Shown one piece after another: positions 17,345 to 26,185 of a DNA stretch of 64,000 nt. Positions within the stretch are counted from its first letter, which is position 1; each line of letters starts with the position of its first letter. Source of the DNA: Caulobacter sp. RHG1 (lineage in GTDB: Bacteria > Pseudomonadota > Alphaproteobacteria > Caulobacterales > Caulobacteraceae). A program made the translations under genes and the position numbers. The notes beneath the pieces were generated by a model. That model was not told the origin of the DNA, did no database searches, and saw only the letters and a program-made list of their open reading frames with translations. The DNA lies in contig NZ_SMZP01000008.1 in the NCBI RefSeq assembly GCF_013181195.1, forward strand, positions 1-64,000, given 5' to 3'.

Positions 17345-18429
17345 TGGAGTCCCGCCTTCACGACCTGATCGCGCTGGCCAACGAGCCGTCCAGCGCCAAG
17401 CGCCGCGAGCTGCTGCGCGGCGTGACCGACATGTTCTTCGAGGGCGAAGGTCATGGCTCCGTCGAGATGGGCCTGTTCGACGACGTCATGAGCCAGCTGG
17501 CCGGCGAGATGGAAGAAGCGGTCAAGGTCGAGCTGGCCCAGCGCCTGGGCGAAGCGCCCGCCCCGCCGCGCGGCCTGACCCGCACCCTGGCTTCAGACTC
17601 GATCGCCGTCGCCGAGCCGATCCTACGCTCCAGCGCCCTGACCGACGACGACCTGCTGCACGTGGCCCGCACTCAGGGTCAGGACCACCTTCGCGCCATC
17701 TCGCAACGCGCCAGCGTGTCCAGCGCCGTCTCCGACGCCATCGTCGCACGCGGCGACGACGACACCCTGGGCGTCCTGTTGCGCAACGAGGGCGCCGTGC
17801 TCTCGCGCACTGCTCACGAGACCGTCGTCGACCGCGCCGCGGCCAACCCGGCCCTGCACGAGGCGGTGATCGACCGCAACAGCCTGCCAGTCGACCTGCT
17901 GAACGAAATGTACTTCATGGTCGAGGCCAAGCTTCGCGACCGGATCATGGAGAAGAACGCCGGCATGGACCCGGCCATGCTGGAGGCGGCCCTGACCGCC
18001 GGCCGCAAACGTGTGGCCATGGACGACGGCGCCCTGCCCGCCGACTACGCCGCGGCCGAGAAGGAATTCCGCACGCTGCGCGCCAAGGCGAAGATCTCGC
18101 CGCAAGTGCTGGCCGGCATGCTGCGCGCCAAGAAGACGACCCTCTTCCTGGTGGCCTTGGCCGACCTGGCCGATGTCGACTTCCACACCGCCCGCAAGAT
18201 CCTGGAGCGGCGCGAGATGGACGCCCTGTCGGTAATCTGCAAGGCGGCCGACTTCGACCGCTCGCTGTTCCTGACCTTCGCCCTGCTGATCCTGGATCCC
18301 TCGGACGAGGTGATGCTGCGCGCCCGGGCCTATGGCGAGCTCTATGCCGCCCTGCCGCGCGAGAGCGCTCTTCGCACCATCCGCTTCTGGCGCCTGCGTC
18401 GCACCACGGGCGACGTCGCGGCGGCATAA
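17344..18429 (+). CDS. DUF2336 family protein
   Basis: A 361-residue soluble, largely helical protein. It has repeated short helical units of the DUF2336 type (HEAT-like runs such as VSSAVSDAIVARGDDDTLGVLLRNEGA and ALHEAVIDRNSLP). The DUF2336 family is widespread in Caulobacterales and Rhizobiales; its biochemical role is not established as far as I know. ATG at 17344 is fixed by the TGATG overlap with the Pro-rich gene. It is followed by a repeat element rather than a gene. Confidence 0.8.
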   Translation: MESRLHDLIALANEPSSAKRRELLRGVTDMFFEGEGHGSVEMGLFDDVMSQLAGEMEEAVKVELAQRLGEAPAPPRGLTRTLASDSIAVAEPILRSSALTDDDLLHVARTQGQDHLRAISQRASVSSAVSDAIVARGDDDTLGVLLRNEGAVLSRTAHETVVDRAAANPALHEAVIDRNSLPVDLLNEMYFMVEAKLRDRIMEKNAGMDPAMLEAALTAGRKRVAMDDGALPADYAAAEKEFRTLRAKAKISPQVLAGMLRAKKTTLFLVALADLADVDFHTARKILERREMDALSVICKAADFDRSLFLTFALLILDPSDEVMLRARAYGELYAALPRESALRTIRFWRLRRTTGDVAAA

Positions 18430-18430
18430 C

Positions 18431-18565
18431 AGAACCCGCTTTCCCGGCGAAAGCCGGGACCCAGGTGGCGAGCTTTGGGGCTGACGCTATCAGCGTCAGC
18501 GCTTCTCCAATCATCCCCAGCGTTTCGAGATCTGGGCCCTGGCTTTCGCCAGAGGGACGGGTTTA
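18431..18565. repeat. REP-like element of three hairpins
   Basis: Three perfect or near-perfect hairpins in a row: CCCGGC-GAAA-GCCGGG (18443-18458), GCTGACGC-TATCA-GCGTCAGC (18480-18500) and CTGGC-TTTC-GCCAG (18539-18552). The outer two are inverted copies of one consensus (roughly GGCGAAAGCC followed by GGGACCCAG), making the element an overall inverted repeat with a central hairpin. This is the architecture of paired REP elements mobilised by RAYT transposases. No transposase is present here. Confidence 0.65.
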
Positions 18566-18641
18566 GGCCGCTCTCGCGCCTTGCTTGCGCCATGGCGGAC
18601 AGTCAAGGTGCCGCCTTCGTTGGCTCTACCCTGGATTCTCG

Positions 18642-21548
18642 ATGATCAGCGCTTCGCGCTTGGCGCTTGTCGCCGCCGCCGGCCTCTCGCTGGCCGCCTG
18701 CTCGCATCTTCCCTCGCCCAAGCTGCCGCTGCTGAAGCATGAGGCCACTGCGCCCGAACCGGCTGACCTGCCCGGTCCCAAGCTGGCCGACCTCAAGCCG
18801 GGCCAGTGGGCGCAAGAGCTGTCCGACGTCGCCGTCGATCCGTCCTGGCGCTTCGGGACCCTGCCCAACGGCATGCGCTACGCCATTCGCAAGAACGCCA
18901 CCCCGCCGGGGCAGGCCAGCTTGCGTCTGTGGTTCGACGCCGGCTCGCTGATGGAGGCCGACGACCAGCAGGGCCTGGCCCACTTCCTGGAGCACATGGC
19001 TTTCAACGGCTCCAAGAACGTGCCCGAGGGCGAGATGGTCAAGATCCTGGAGCGCCACGGCCTGGCGTTCGGAGCCGACACCAACGCCCAAACCAGTTTC
19101 GACCAGACCAGCTATCAGTTGGACCTGCCCAAGGCCGACGACGCCACGGTCGACAGCTCGCTGATGCTGCTGCGCGAAGCGGCCGGTGAGCTGACCATCG
19201 CCCTCGAGGCCGTTGATCGCGAGCGCGGCGTCGTGCTCTCCGAGCAGCGCACGCGCGACACCCCCGGCTATCGCGTCGCCATCGCCACCCTGTCGGCGCA
19301 GATGGAGGGCCAACTGCCACCCAAGCGCATCCCGATCGGCAAGACCGAGGTGCTGAAGACCGCGCCCGCCCAGCGCATCCGCGACTTCTACGAGGCCTGG
19401 TACCGCCCCGAGCGGGCGGTTCTGGTGGCCGTGGGCGATTTCGACGTCGACGCCATGGAAGCCAAGATCAAGGGCAAGTTCGGCGACTGGGCCGGCAAGG
19501 GCCAGCCGGGCAAGCTTCCCGACGTCGGTCCGGTGGCCAAGCGCGGCCCGACCGCCAAGGTCATCACCGAGGCCGGCGCGCCGTGGTCGGTGCAGATCAG
19601 CTGGATGCGCAAGCCCGACGACCTGCTGGAGAGCAAGGCCGTCGACGAGCGCGACATGCTGGAGAACCTGGGCTTTGCGGTCATCAACCGCCGCCTCCAG
19701 GCCATCGGCCGCTCGGCCGAGCCCCCGTTCATCGCCGGCGGTGCGTTCAAGAACGACCAGTACGGCGCGGTGCGGGTGACCACCTTCGCCGCCACCGCCC
19801 AGCCCACCGAATGGCAGGCCGCCGTCGAAGCCCTGGACGCCGAGCAGCGCCGCGTGCTGCAGTATGGCGTGCGTCAGGATGAGCTGGATCGCGAGATCGC
19901 CTCCCTGCGTTCGGTGCTGGCCGCCACCGCCGCCGGCGAAGCCACCCAGCGCACGCCGGCCCTGGCCAACCAACTGGTCGGCACCCTGAACGACGGCGAG
20001 GTCATCACCTCGCCCAGCCAGAACCTGGCCTTCTACGATCAGCTGGTGAAGGGCCTGACCGCCGAGCGGGTCAACGCCGTGCTGAAGACCGCCTTCGCCG
20101 GCCAGGGCCCGCTGCTGACCATCGCCGCCCCCACCGCGATCGACGGCGGCGACAAGGCGGTGCTGAAAGCCTACGAGGACGCCCGCGCCAAGCCGGTGCT
20201 GCCGCCGTCCGCGCCGGGCGAGACCGTATGGCCCTATTCCAGCTTCGGCCAGGCCGGCAAGGTCGCCGAGCAGAAGGACATCACCGATCTGGACGCCGTC
20301 TTCGTGCGCTTCGAGAACGGCGTGAAGCTCAGCATCAAGCCGACCAAGTTCCGCGACGATCAGATCCTGGTGAAGGTGCGCGCCGGTCACGGCCTGCTGG
20401 ACCTGCCGTCCGACAAGCAGAGCCCGCTGTGGTCGGGCTCGGCCTTGATTGAGGGCGGCCTCAAGCAGATCCCCGCCCAGGACATCGAGCGCGTATTGAC
20501 CGGCAAGATCTGGAACGCCCAGCTGGGCGTGGAGGACGACGCCTTCACGCTCACCGGCCGCACCCGTCCGGAAGACCTGTCCACCGAGATGCAGGTGCTG
20601 GCGGCCTATGCGGTCGAACCCGGCTGGCGTCCGGAGGCCTTCAATCGGGTCAAGACCGGCTACGGCACCCTGCACGACCAGCTGCAGAGCACCACCGGCG
20701 GCGTCCTGGGCCGCGATCTCGGCGGGCTGATGCACGAGGGCGACCAGCGCTGGACTTTCCCGTCGCGCCAGCAGATCGCCGCCGCCTCGCTAGACGAGCT
20801 GAAGACCGCCGTGGCCAACCCGCTGGCCCAAGGCGACCTGGAGATCGTCATTGTCGGCGACACCACGGTCGACAAGGCTATCGCCGCCGTGGCCGAGACC
20901 TTCGGCGCGCTGCCCAAGCGTCCCGGTGACCCGCCGCTGGCGGGCGCGGAGAAGGCGCCGTTCCCCGCCCCGTCGGCCCAGCCGGTCATCCGCACCCACA
21001 AGGGTCGCGCCGACCAGGGCGCGCTGTTCATGGCCTGGCGGACGGACGACCTCTTCGCCGACCTGCAACGCTCGCGCGACATCACCGTGCTCAGCCAGGT
21101 GATGCAGCTGCGGCTGATCGACGAGCTGCGCGAAAAGCAGGGCGCGACCTACTCGCCCTCGGCCTCGTCGACCGCCAGCGTGGTGTTCAAGAACTGGGGC
21201 TATCTGGCCGTCAGCCTGGAAGTGCCGCCCGAACAGCTCGACGGCGTCGTGGCGACCATCCGTGAGATCGCCGCCGACCTGCGCGACAAGCCGATCACGG
21301 CCGACGAGCTGGAACGGGCCAAGAAGCCGCGCATCGACCAGATCGAGAAGGCCCGCGCCACCAACGAATATTGGCTGAGCGCCCTCTCCGGCGCCCAGGA
21401 CGATCCGCGCCTGCTGGACGCCAACCGCTCGGTGCTGGCGGGCCTGTCACGGGTCAGCGCTGCGGACGTCCAGAAGGCGGCCAAGGCCGTCCTGGCGGAC
21501 GACAAGTCCTGGCTTCTGTTGGTGAAGCCGGAAGCCGGCGCCAAGTAA
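18642..21548 (+). CDS. M16 family zinc metallopeptidase, lipoprotein
   Basis: A 968-residue protein with lipobox LAAC (Cys20), so it is anchored in the envelope facing the periplasm. The inverted zinc motif HFLEH (His114, Glu117, His118) is followed exactly 76 residues later by the third ligand Glu194 in DRERG, as in pitrilysin/insulinase enzymes. Two M16 halves follow; the C-terminal half (from about 500) lacks the zinc motif, as usual. Length fits the long single-chain periplasmic M16 type rather than the short PqqF/PqqG-like pairs. The ATG at 18642 gives a good lipoprotein signal. It ends in a bidirectional terminator. Confidence 0.92.
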   Translation: MISASRLALVAAAGLSLAACSHLPSPKLPLLKHEATAPEPADLPGPKLADLKPGQWAQELSDVAVDPSWRFGTLPNGMRYAIRKNATPPGQASLRLWFDAGSLMEADDQQGLAHFLEHMAFNGSKNVPEGEMVKILERHGLAFGADTNAQTSFDQTSYQLDLPKADDATVDSSLMLLREAAGELTIALEAVDRERGVVLSEQRTRDTPGYRVAIATLSAQMEGQLPPKRIPIGKTEVLKTAPAQRIRDFYEAWYRPERAVLVAVGDFDVDAMEAKIKGKFGDWAGKGQPGKLPDVGPVAKRGPTAKVITEAGAPWSVQISWMRKPDDLLESKAVDERDMLENLGFAVINRRLQAIGRSAEPPFIAGGAFKNDQYGAVRVTTFAATAQPTEWQAAVEALDAEQRRVLQYGVRQDELDREIASLRSVLAATAAGEATQRTPALANQLVGTLNDGEVITSPSQNLAFYDQLVKGLTAERVNAVLKTAFAGQGPLLTIAAPTAIDGGDKAVLKAYEDARAKPVLPPSAPGETVWPYSSFGQAGKVAEQKDITDLDAVFVRFENGVKLSIKPTKFRDDQILVKVRAGHGLLDLPSDKQSPLWSGSALIEGGLKQIPAQDIERVLTGKIWNAQLGVEDDAFTLTGRTRPEDLSTEMQVLAAYAVEPGWRPEAFNRVKTGYGTLHDQLQSTTGGVLGRDLGGLMHEGDQRWTFPSRQQIAAASLDELKTAVANPLAQGDLEIVIVGDTTVDKAIAAVAETFGALPKRPGDPPLAGAEKAPFPAPSAQPVIRTHKGRADQGALFMAWRTDDLFADLQRSRDITVLSQVMQLRLIDELREKQGATYSPSASSTASVVFKNWGYLAVSLEVPPEQLDGVVATIREIAADLRDKPITADELERAKKPRIDQIEKARATNEYWLSALSGAQDDPRLLDANRSVLAGLSRVSAADVQKAAKAVLADDKSWLLLVKPEAGAK

Positions 21549-21556
21549 GACGCAGC

Positions 21557-21587
21557 AAAAAGGCCCTCCCAATCGGGAGGGCCTTTT
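21557..21587. terminator. Bidirectional intrinsic terminator
   Basis: A 10-base perfect stem (AGGCCCTCCC, 21561-21570, with its complement at 21575-21584) and AATC loop, bounded by AAAA on the left and TTTT on the right. It serves both the M16 gene on the plus strand and the secreted-protein gene ending at 21612 on the minus strand. Confidence 0.9.
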
Positions 21588-21611
21588 CAGTTCCGGCTCC
21601 AGGACTGGATC

Positions 21612-22544
21612 CTAGTAGACGACCCCGCCGACGCCGCCGTCCAGGCTGAAGCTGGCGCCCAGCGTCTGGCGTTCCTGCACCATCTCCTCACGGTAGGCGG
21701 TGTAGGTCTCGGTGGTCAGGATGGTCAGCACCTTCACACCGGCCCCGAAGCGACGCAGCAGCGAGCGCTCGTTGCAGTCGCGGGCCGGACGTTGCGGACG
21801 GCAGCTCAGCGAAGCCTGGCCCTGCACGGCGCCAGGCACGTGGTACAGCGACTCGTTCTTGCGGCAGGTGTAGGTCTGGCCGGCGCCGCCGGTGCTGATG
21901 TCGATGCGGCCGTCATAGTCGCCGACGACGTACTGCATGCGCGAGCCGGCGATGCAGCGATAGAGCTCGCCGTCGTAGCCGTCCTCGATCTCGCGGTCGG
22001 GCGTGACCTGCGAGGCCGGGTGCGGCACGTCGCGGTCGTCCAGGCACACAGCGCGCACGACGACGCGGCGCAGCTTGGTGCGGGTGGCTTCATAGGCCTG
22101 GCGGCGGCGCTGCTCGCCGCCCTCGACATTCAGACCCTGAATGTAGCCGGTGGCCATCGGTCCCGAATAGTAGCCGCCGTGACCGCCGCCGCCGTAATAG
22201 TTCACCACGCCCGCGGCCGAGCCGGCGCCCGCCGCCGCGCCCGAACCGGAGCCGGCGTTGGCGGTGGCCGAAGCCGAGGCGTTGGCGTTGACGATCACCG
22301 TCGCGCCGATGTTCACATTGACGCCCGGGATGTTGACGTTGTGACCGCCGCCGCCCTTGCAGCAGCCGATCGGCGGCGCCGGAGGCTTGGGCGGAACCGG
22401 GGGCGGCTTGCAGCACGCCGGCGGCGTCGGGACACAACCGCTCGTGCAGCCGGCCGCATAGGCCGCGCCGCCCAGCAGCACGCCGCCCAGCAGCGTTCCC
22501 AGGCCGATCGCCAGCCTACGCGGGATCAATTTCAGCGCCTTCAT
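21612..22544 (-). CDS. Secreted Cys/Gly/Asn-rich protein, function unknown
   Basis: A 310-residue protein. A signal peptide (about 1-31) is followed by a Cys-Pro-rich segment (CTSGCVPTPPACCKPPP, GCCKGGGG). Next is a short alternating Val/Asn stretch (NVNIPGVNVNIGATVIV), an Ala/Ser/Gly linker, then a structured C-terminal half (from about 140) with several conserved-looking cysteines (AVCLDD, YRCIAG, YTCRKN, LSCRPQ, RDCNER). This suggests a disulfide-stabilised extracellular domain behind a flexible glycine-rich neck. The ATG at 22544 is preceded by AAGGGAA. I do not recognise a named family. Confidence 0.75.
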   Translation of the reverse strand: MKALKLIPRRLAIGLGTLLGGVLLGGAAYAAGCTSGCVPTPPACCKPPPVPPKPPAPPIGCCKGGGGHNVNIPGVNVNIGATVIVNANASASATANAGSGSGAAAGAGSAAGVVNYYGGGGHGGYYSGPMATGYIQGLNVEGGEQRRRQAYEATRTKLRRVVVRAVCLDDRDVPHPASQVTPDREIEDGYDGELYRCIAGSRMQYVVGDYDGRIDISTGGAGQTYTCRKNESLYHVPGAVQGQASLSCRPQRPARDCNERSLLRRFGAGVKVLTILTTETYTAYREEMVQERQTLGASFSLDGGVGGVVY

Positions 22545-22718
22545 CACGGCGGTTCCCTTCACATCGGGTCGTTCCGCTTTGGTTAAGCAAGAAACGGGCC
22601 GAGGCGGCCGCTCCGCCTGACTTGCGCCAGAATGGGACGGTGAAGCGCTTGGCCCGGTTCTCCCAGCAAGGTCCGTGCGGTCGAAAACAGCCGCGAATGG
22701 ACCCGCCAGGGGACGACG

Positions 22719-23264
22719 ATGTTCCATCCAAGCACGGAACGATTGATAGACTATTGGCGCGACAAAAAAGGTGAATCCGCCTTGCCGCGTCGCACCGACA
22801 TCAATCCGGGCGATTTCCTGGAGCTGCTGCCCCAGGTGTTCATCCTGGGCCGCGACGGCGCGAGGCTGCCGTTCCGCCTGGCCGGCGGCTTTGTTTCGGA
22901 CCTGCACGCCCGCGACCTGCGGGGTCACGACGCCCTGTCGCTATGGGCCCTGGCCCACCGTCTGGAGCTGAAAACCGCCCTCGACGTCGCGCGCAAGCGC
23001 CGCACGCCGGTGGTGGTCACCGCCGACATTCGCGCTCACGGCGTACCCAGCGTGGGGATGGAGGTGCTGTTCGCGCCCCTGCAAGGCGCGTCGGGCGAAA
23101 CCGACCGCTTCCTGGGCCTCTATCAACCCAAGGCGATGATGGCCCGGTTGATGGGCCGCCCGGCCTATGAGCTGGCCGTGCGCGAGATCAAGCCGTTGGG
23201 CGACGGCAACGAAGACTTGCCCCGCCTGCGCCTGGCGACCCTGGATGGTCGGCGGATCGCCTAA
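22719..23264 (+). CDS. Single-domain PAS protein (PAS_5 type)
   Basis: A 181-residue soluble protein made of one PAS fold. It has the PAS_5 features common in alphaproteobacteria: an N-terminal YWRDKKGE segment, DINPGDFLELLPQVFIL, FRLAGG, and a late GLYQP strand before a basic tail. No output domain is fused. Caulobacter uses stand-alone PAS proteins such as MopJ to modulate polar kinases; similarity to that role is only a possibility. It is divergent from the Cys-rich gene and convergent with the aldo/keto reductase. Confidence 0.8.
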   Translation: MFHPSTERLIDYWRDKKGESALPRRTDINPGDFLELLPQVFILGRDGARLPFRLAGGFVSDLHARDLRGHDALSLWALAHRLELKTALDVARKRRTPVVVTADIRAHGVPSVGMEVLFAPLQGASGETDRFLGLYQPKAMMARLMGRPAYELAVREIKPLGDGNEDLPRLRLATLDGRRIA

Positions 23265-23266
23265 CC

Positions 23267-24220
23267 CTAGGGGCTGGGGCGCCCCGCCGCATCCAAACGC
23301 TTCCAGACATCGCCCGGCAATTCCAGCCGGGCAGCGGCCATCAGCTCGTCCAGTTGCTGCAGCGAGGTGGCGCTGGCCAGTGGCGCGGTGATGGCCGGGT
23401 GGGCCATGATCCAGGCCAGGGCGACCTGGGCCGGCGTCGCCCCGACCTCTTGCGCCGCGTCATCCAGAGCCGACAGGATCGCGCGCCCCTTGTCGTTCCA
23501 ATATTCGCGCTTGATCGTCGACGCCCGCGCCCTGCCCTCGAAGTCGGCCTCGGTGCGGTACTTACCGGTCAGGAAGCCCGACGCCAAACCATAGAATGGA
23601 ATGACGCCCAGCCCCTTAGCCTGCGTCAGGTCGGTCAGCGCGCCCTCGACCTCATCGCGATCGAACAGATTGAACTTCGGCTGAATCGTCTCGTAGCGCG
23701 CCAGGCCCTTGGCCGCCGAAATCTCCAGGCTGGACTTCAGCCGGGCCGGCGCGAAGTTCGAAGCCCCGATCGCCCGCACCTTGCCGGCCTTCAAAAGCCG
23801 ATCGAAGGCTTCCAGGGTTTCGTCCTGGGCCGCCTCCTCGTCGTCGCGATGGGCCTGGTAGAGGTCGATATAGTCGGTCTGCAGCCGCTTCAGCGAACCT
23901 TCGACCGCCGCCTCGATATTGGCGGCCGACAGGCCCGGCTGCTTGGGCCACATGGCGACCTTGGTCAGGATCAGCACCTTCTCACGCTGGCCGGAGGTGG
24001 AGAGCCAACGGCCAATGACGCTCTCGGACTCGCCGCCCGTGTGGCCAGGGACCCAGGCTGAGTAGACGTCGGCCGTGTCGACGGCGTTGAAGCCGCCGTC
24101 GACGAAGGCGTCCAGCAGGTGGTGCGAGGTCGCCTCGTCCGCCGTCCAGCCGAACACGTTGCCGCCGAACACCAGCGGCGCGGTGGAGAGGCCGGAACGG
24201 CCGAGCGGGCGATGCTGCAT
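23267..24220 (-). CDS. Aldo/keto reductase
   Basis: A 317-residue NADPH-dependent TIM-barrel reductase. The AKR catalytic tetrad is visible: Asp48 and Tyr53 (DTADVY), Lys87 (LTKVAMW) and His124 (YQAHRDD). A C-terminal cofactor region is also present (LAWIMAHPAITAPLASATS). It resembles the YghZ/Tas-like group that reduces aldehydes and methylglyoxal. Only 10 bases separate it from the GMC oxidoreductase upstream on the same strand, so the pair probably forms a dehydrogenase/reductase operon. Confidence 0.9.
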   Translation of the reverse strand: MQHRPLGRSGLSTAPLVFGGNVFGWTADEATSHHLLDAFVDGGFNAVDTADVYSAWVPGHTGGESESVIGRWLSTSGQREKVLILTKVAMWPKQPGLSAANIEAAVEGSLKRLQTDYIDLYQAHRDDEEAAQDETLEAFDRLLKAGKVRAIGASNFAPARLKSSLEISAAKGLARYETIQPKFNLFDRDEVEGALTDLTQAKGLGVIPFYGLASGFLTGKYRTEADFEGRARASTIKREYWNDKGRAILSALDDAAQEVGATPAQVALAWIMAHPAITAPLASATSLQQLDELMAAARLELPGDVWKRLDAAGRPSP

Positions 24221-24230
24221 CCTGTCTTCC

Positions 24231-25898
24231 TTACTCCGCAGCCACTGCGTGGCCGTCCTCGAACACCGGAACGTCCAGCGACGCCATCGGCGCCTTGCCG
24301 CGGATCAGGTCCGAGGCGCGCTCGGCGACCATGATCGTCGGGGCGTTGGTGTTGCCGCCCACCAGGGTCGGCATGACCGAGGCGTCCACGACTCGCAGGC
24401 CTTGCAGACCCTGCACCCGCAGTTGGTCGTCGACCACCGCCAGCGGATCGCCGGCCACGCCCATGCGGCACGCTCCGACCGGGTGGTAGATGGTCTCAGC
24501 CTTGGCGCGGATCCAGGCGTCCAGCTCGGCGTCGGTCTTCACGTCGGCGCCCGGCGCATATTCCGAGGCGCGGTAGGGGTCGAAGGCGGCCTGGGCCACG
24601 GTCTCGCGGGCGATGCGCACGCCCTCGCGGATGGCGCGGCGGTCCTCGTCCGTCGACAGATAGTTGGCGCGGATGGCCGGATCGTCGAACGGATCGGCCG
24701 ACTTCAGGCCCACATGACCGCGGCTTTCAGGACGCAGCTGGCAGACGTGCAGGGTGAAGCCGTCCTTCTCGACCACGGTCTTGCCGTGGTCCTGCATGAT
24801 CGCCAGCACGCCGTGGATCTGCAGGTCGGGCCGGTCCAGATCGGGCCGCGACTTCAGGAAAGCGCCGCTTTCCAGGAACTGCTGCCGGCCCAGCCCCTTG
24901 CCGAACATCATGTAGTTGAGGCCGACGCCCAGCTTGTTCAGCCCCTTGTTGGCCGAGAAGGCGGTCTTGAGGTTCTTGCTGGTCCACGAGACGCAGACGT
25001 CCAGGTGGTCCTGCAGATTGGCGCCGACGCCTTTGGACTCGTGGGTCACCGCGATGCCCTGGGCCCGCAGCTCGTCCGGCGCGCCGATGCCCGACAGCTG
25101 CAGGATGTGCGGCGACTGCACGGCCCCAGCGCTGAGCAGCACCTCGGCGTCGGCGTGGGCCACCTGGCGCTCGCCGCCCTTGCCGACCGCATATTCGACG
25201 CCGATCGCCCGGCCCTTCTCGACCAGGATCTTGGTGGTCCGCGCTTCGGTTATGCAGGTCAGGTTCGGCCGACCCAGCGCCTGGCTCAGATAGGCCATGG
25301 CCGTGCTCCACCGCTTGCCGTCGCGGATGGTCAGGTCATAGGGGCCAAAGCCCTCCTGCTGGTAGCCGTTGAAGTCCTTGGTGACCTTGTGGCCCGCCTG
25401 GCGGCCAGCCTCGATCAGCGCGCCGTAGAAGGGACTGTCGCTCTCACCCTTCGACACGTGCAGCGGGCCCGCCTCGCCATGATAGGCGTCGCCGCCGCCG
25501 TGATGGGTCTCCGAGCGCTTGAAGTACGGCAGCACCTCCGAATAGGACCAGCCCGACAGGCCCATCTGCCGCCACTGATCGTAATCGCGCGCATGGCCGC
25601 GGATATAGATCATGCCGTTGATCGCCGAGGACCCGCCCAGGCCCTTGCCGCGCGGCCACCACAGGCGCCGATTGTCAAGATGGGGCTCGGGGTCGGTCCA
25701 GAAGCCCCAGTTCTGGTCGCCCTTGTCCTTGATCAGATTGCCGACGCCGGCCGGCATGCGCACCAGGATCGAGCTGTTCTTGCCGCCAGCCTCCAGCAGC
25801 AGGACCTTGATGTTGGGATCTTCCGTCAGGCGCGCGGCCAGCACACAGCCGGCCGAACCGGCGCCGATGACGACGTAATCATAGCGTTCACTGGCCAT
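24231..25898 (-). CDS. GMC-family FAD-dependent oxidoreductase (choline/alcohol dehydrogenase-like)
   Basis: A 555-residue flavoenzyme. The N-terminal dinucleotide fold is IGAGSAGCVLAARL (from residue 11), with the GMC signature GKGLGGSSAINGMIYIRG near residue 90 and the second signature GAVQSPHILQLSGIG near 270. The active-site histidine is in YHPVGACRMG, and the C-terminus has GNTNAPTIMVAERASDLI. Length and motifs fit BetA and AlkJ-type dehydrogenases of choline or aliphatic alcohols. Without betaine-aldehyde dehydrogenase nearby, choline is not favoured. The ATG at 25898 is preceded by GGGAGGG. Confidence 0.9.
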   Translation of the reverse strand: MASERYDYVVIGAGSAGCVLAARLTEDPNIKVLLLEAGGKNSSILVRMPAGVGNLIKDKGDQNWGFWTDPEPHLDNRRLWWPRGKGLGGSSAINGMIYIRGHARDYDQWRQMGLSGWSYSEVLPYFKRSETHHGGGDAYHGEAGPLHVSKGESDSPFYGALIEAGRQAGHKVTKDFNGYQQEGFGPYDLTIRDGKRWSTAMAYLSQALGRPNLTCITEARTTKILVEKGRAIGVEYAVGKGGERQVAHADAEVLLSAGAVQSPHILQLSGIGAPDELRAQGIAVTHESKGVGANLQDHLDVCVSWTSKNLKTAFSANKGLNKLGVGLNYMMFGKGLGRQQFLESGAFLKSRPDLDRPDLQIHGVLAIMQDHGKTVVEKDGFTLHVCQLRPESRGHVGLKSADPFDDPAIRANYLSTDEDRRAIREGVRIARETVAQAAFDPYRASEYAPGADVKTDAELDAWIRAKAETIYHPVGACRMGVAGDPLAVVDDQLRVQGLQGLRVVDASVMPTLVGGNTNAPTIMVAERASDLIRGKAPMASLDVPVFEDGHAVAAE

Positions 25899-26079
25899 GG
25901 CCCGGACGCCCTCCCTGAATGTTATCGTTGTTAAGGCAGAGAGTGATCCGGCTTTTCGCCGCGCGCAAGGGTTGGCGAACATTGCTCGCGCAAGCTGGAA
26001 CTTGTCCCTGCGGCAACGCACACAGCCAATAATGCTGAGAAGTTTGGCGGGCTTTCGGCCATCCCGCTCCGGCCAGTGC

Positions 26080-26114
26080 AAAAGAGTGAGCGATCAGCAG
26101 GGCCGATCGCTCAC
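26080..26114 (-). terminator. Intrinsic terminator of the nucleoside operon
   Basis: Perfect 10-base arms (GTGAGCGATC and complement, 26086-26095 and 26105-26114) around a 9-base loop. On the minus strand they are followed by TCTTTT (26085-26080). It lies 72 bases beyond the stop of the DUF218 gene. The rest of 25899-26185 holds no gene. Confidence 0.75.
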
Positions 26115-26185
26115 CCAGTATGGGCGATCGGTCTGATCACCCGCCCGGCAAGTCCTTGGGGGGGACGGCCTGAGACTTCCTTGAG

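Noticed and set aside
18603..20735. A 710-codon minus-strand frame opposite the M16 peptidase
   Set aside because: Same artefact; the zinc motif and lipobox on the plus strand settle the reading.
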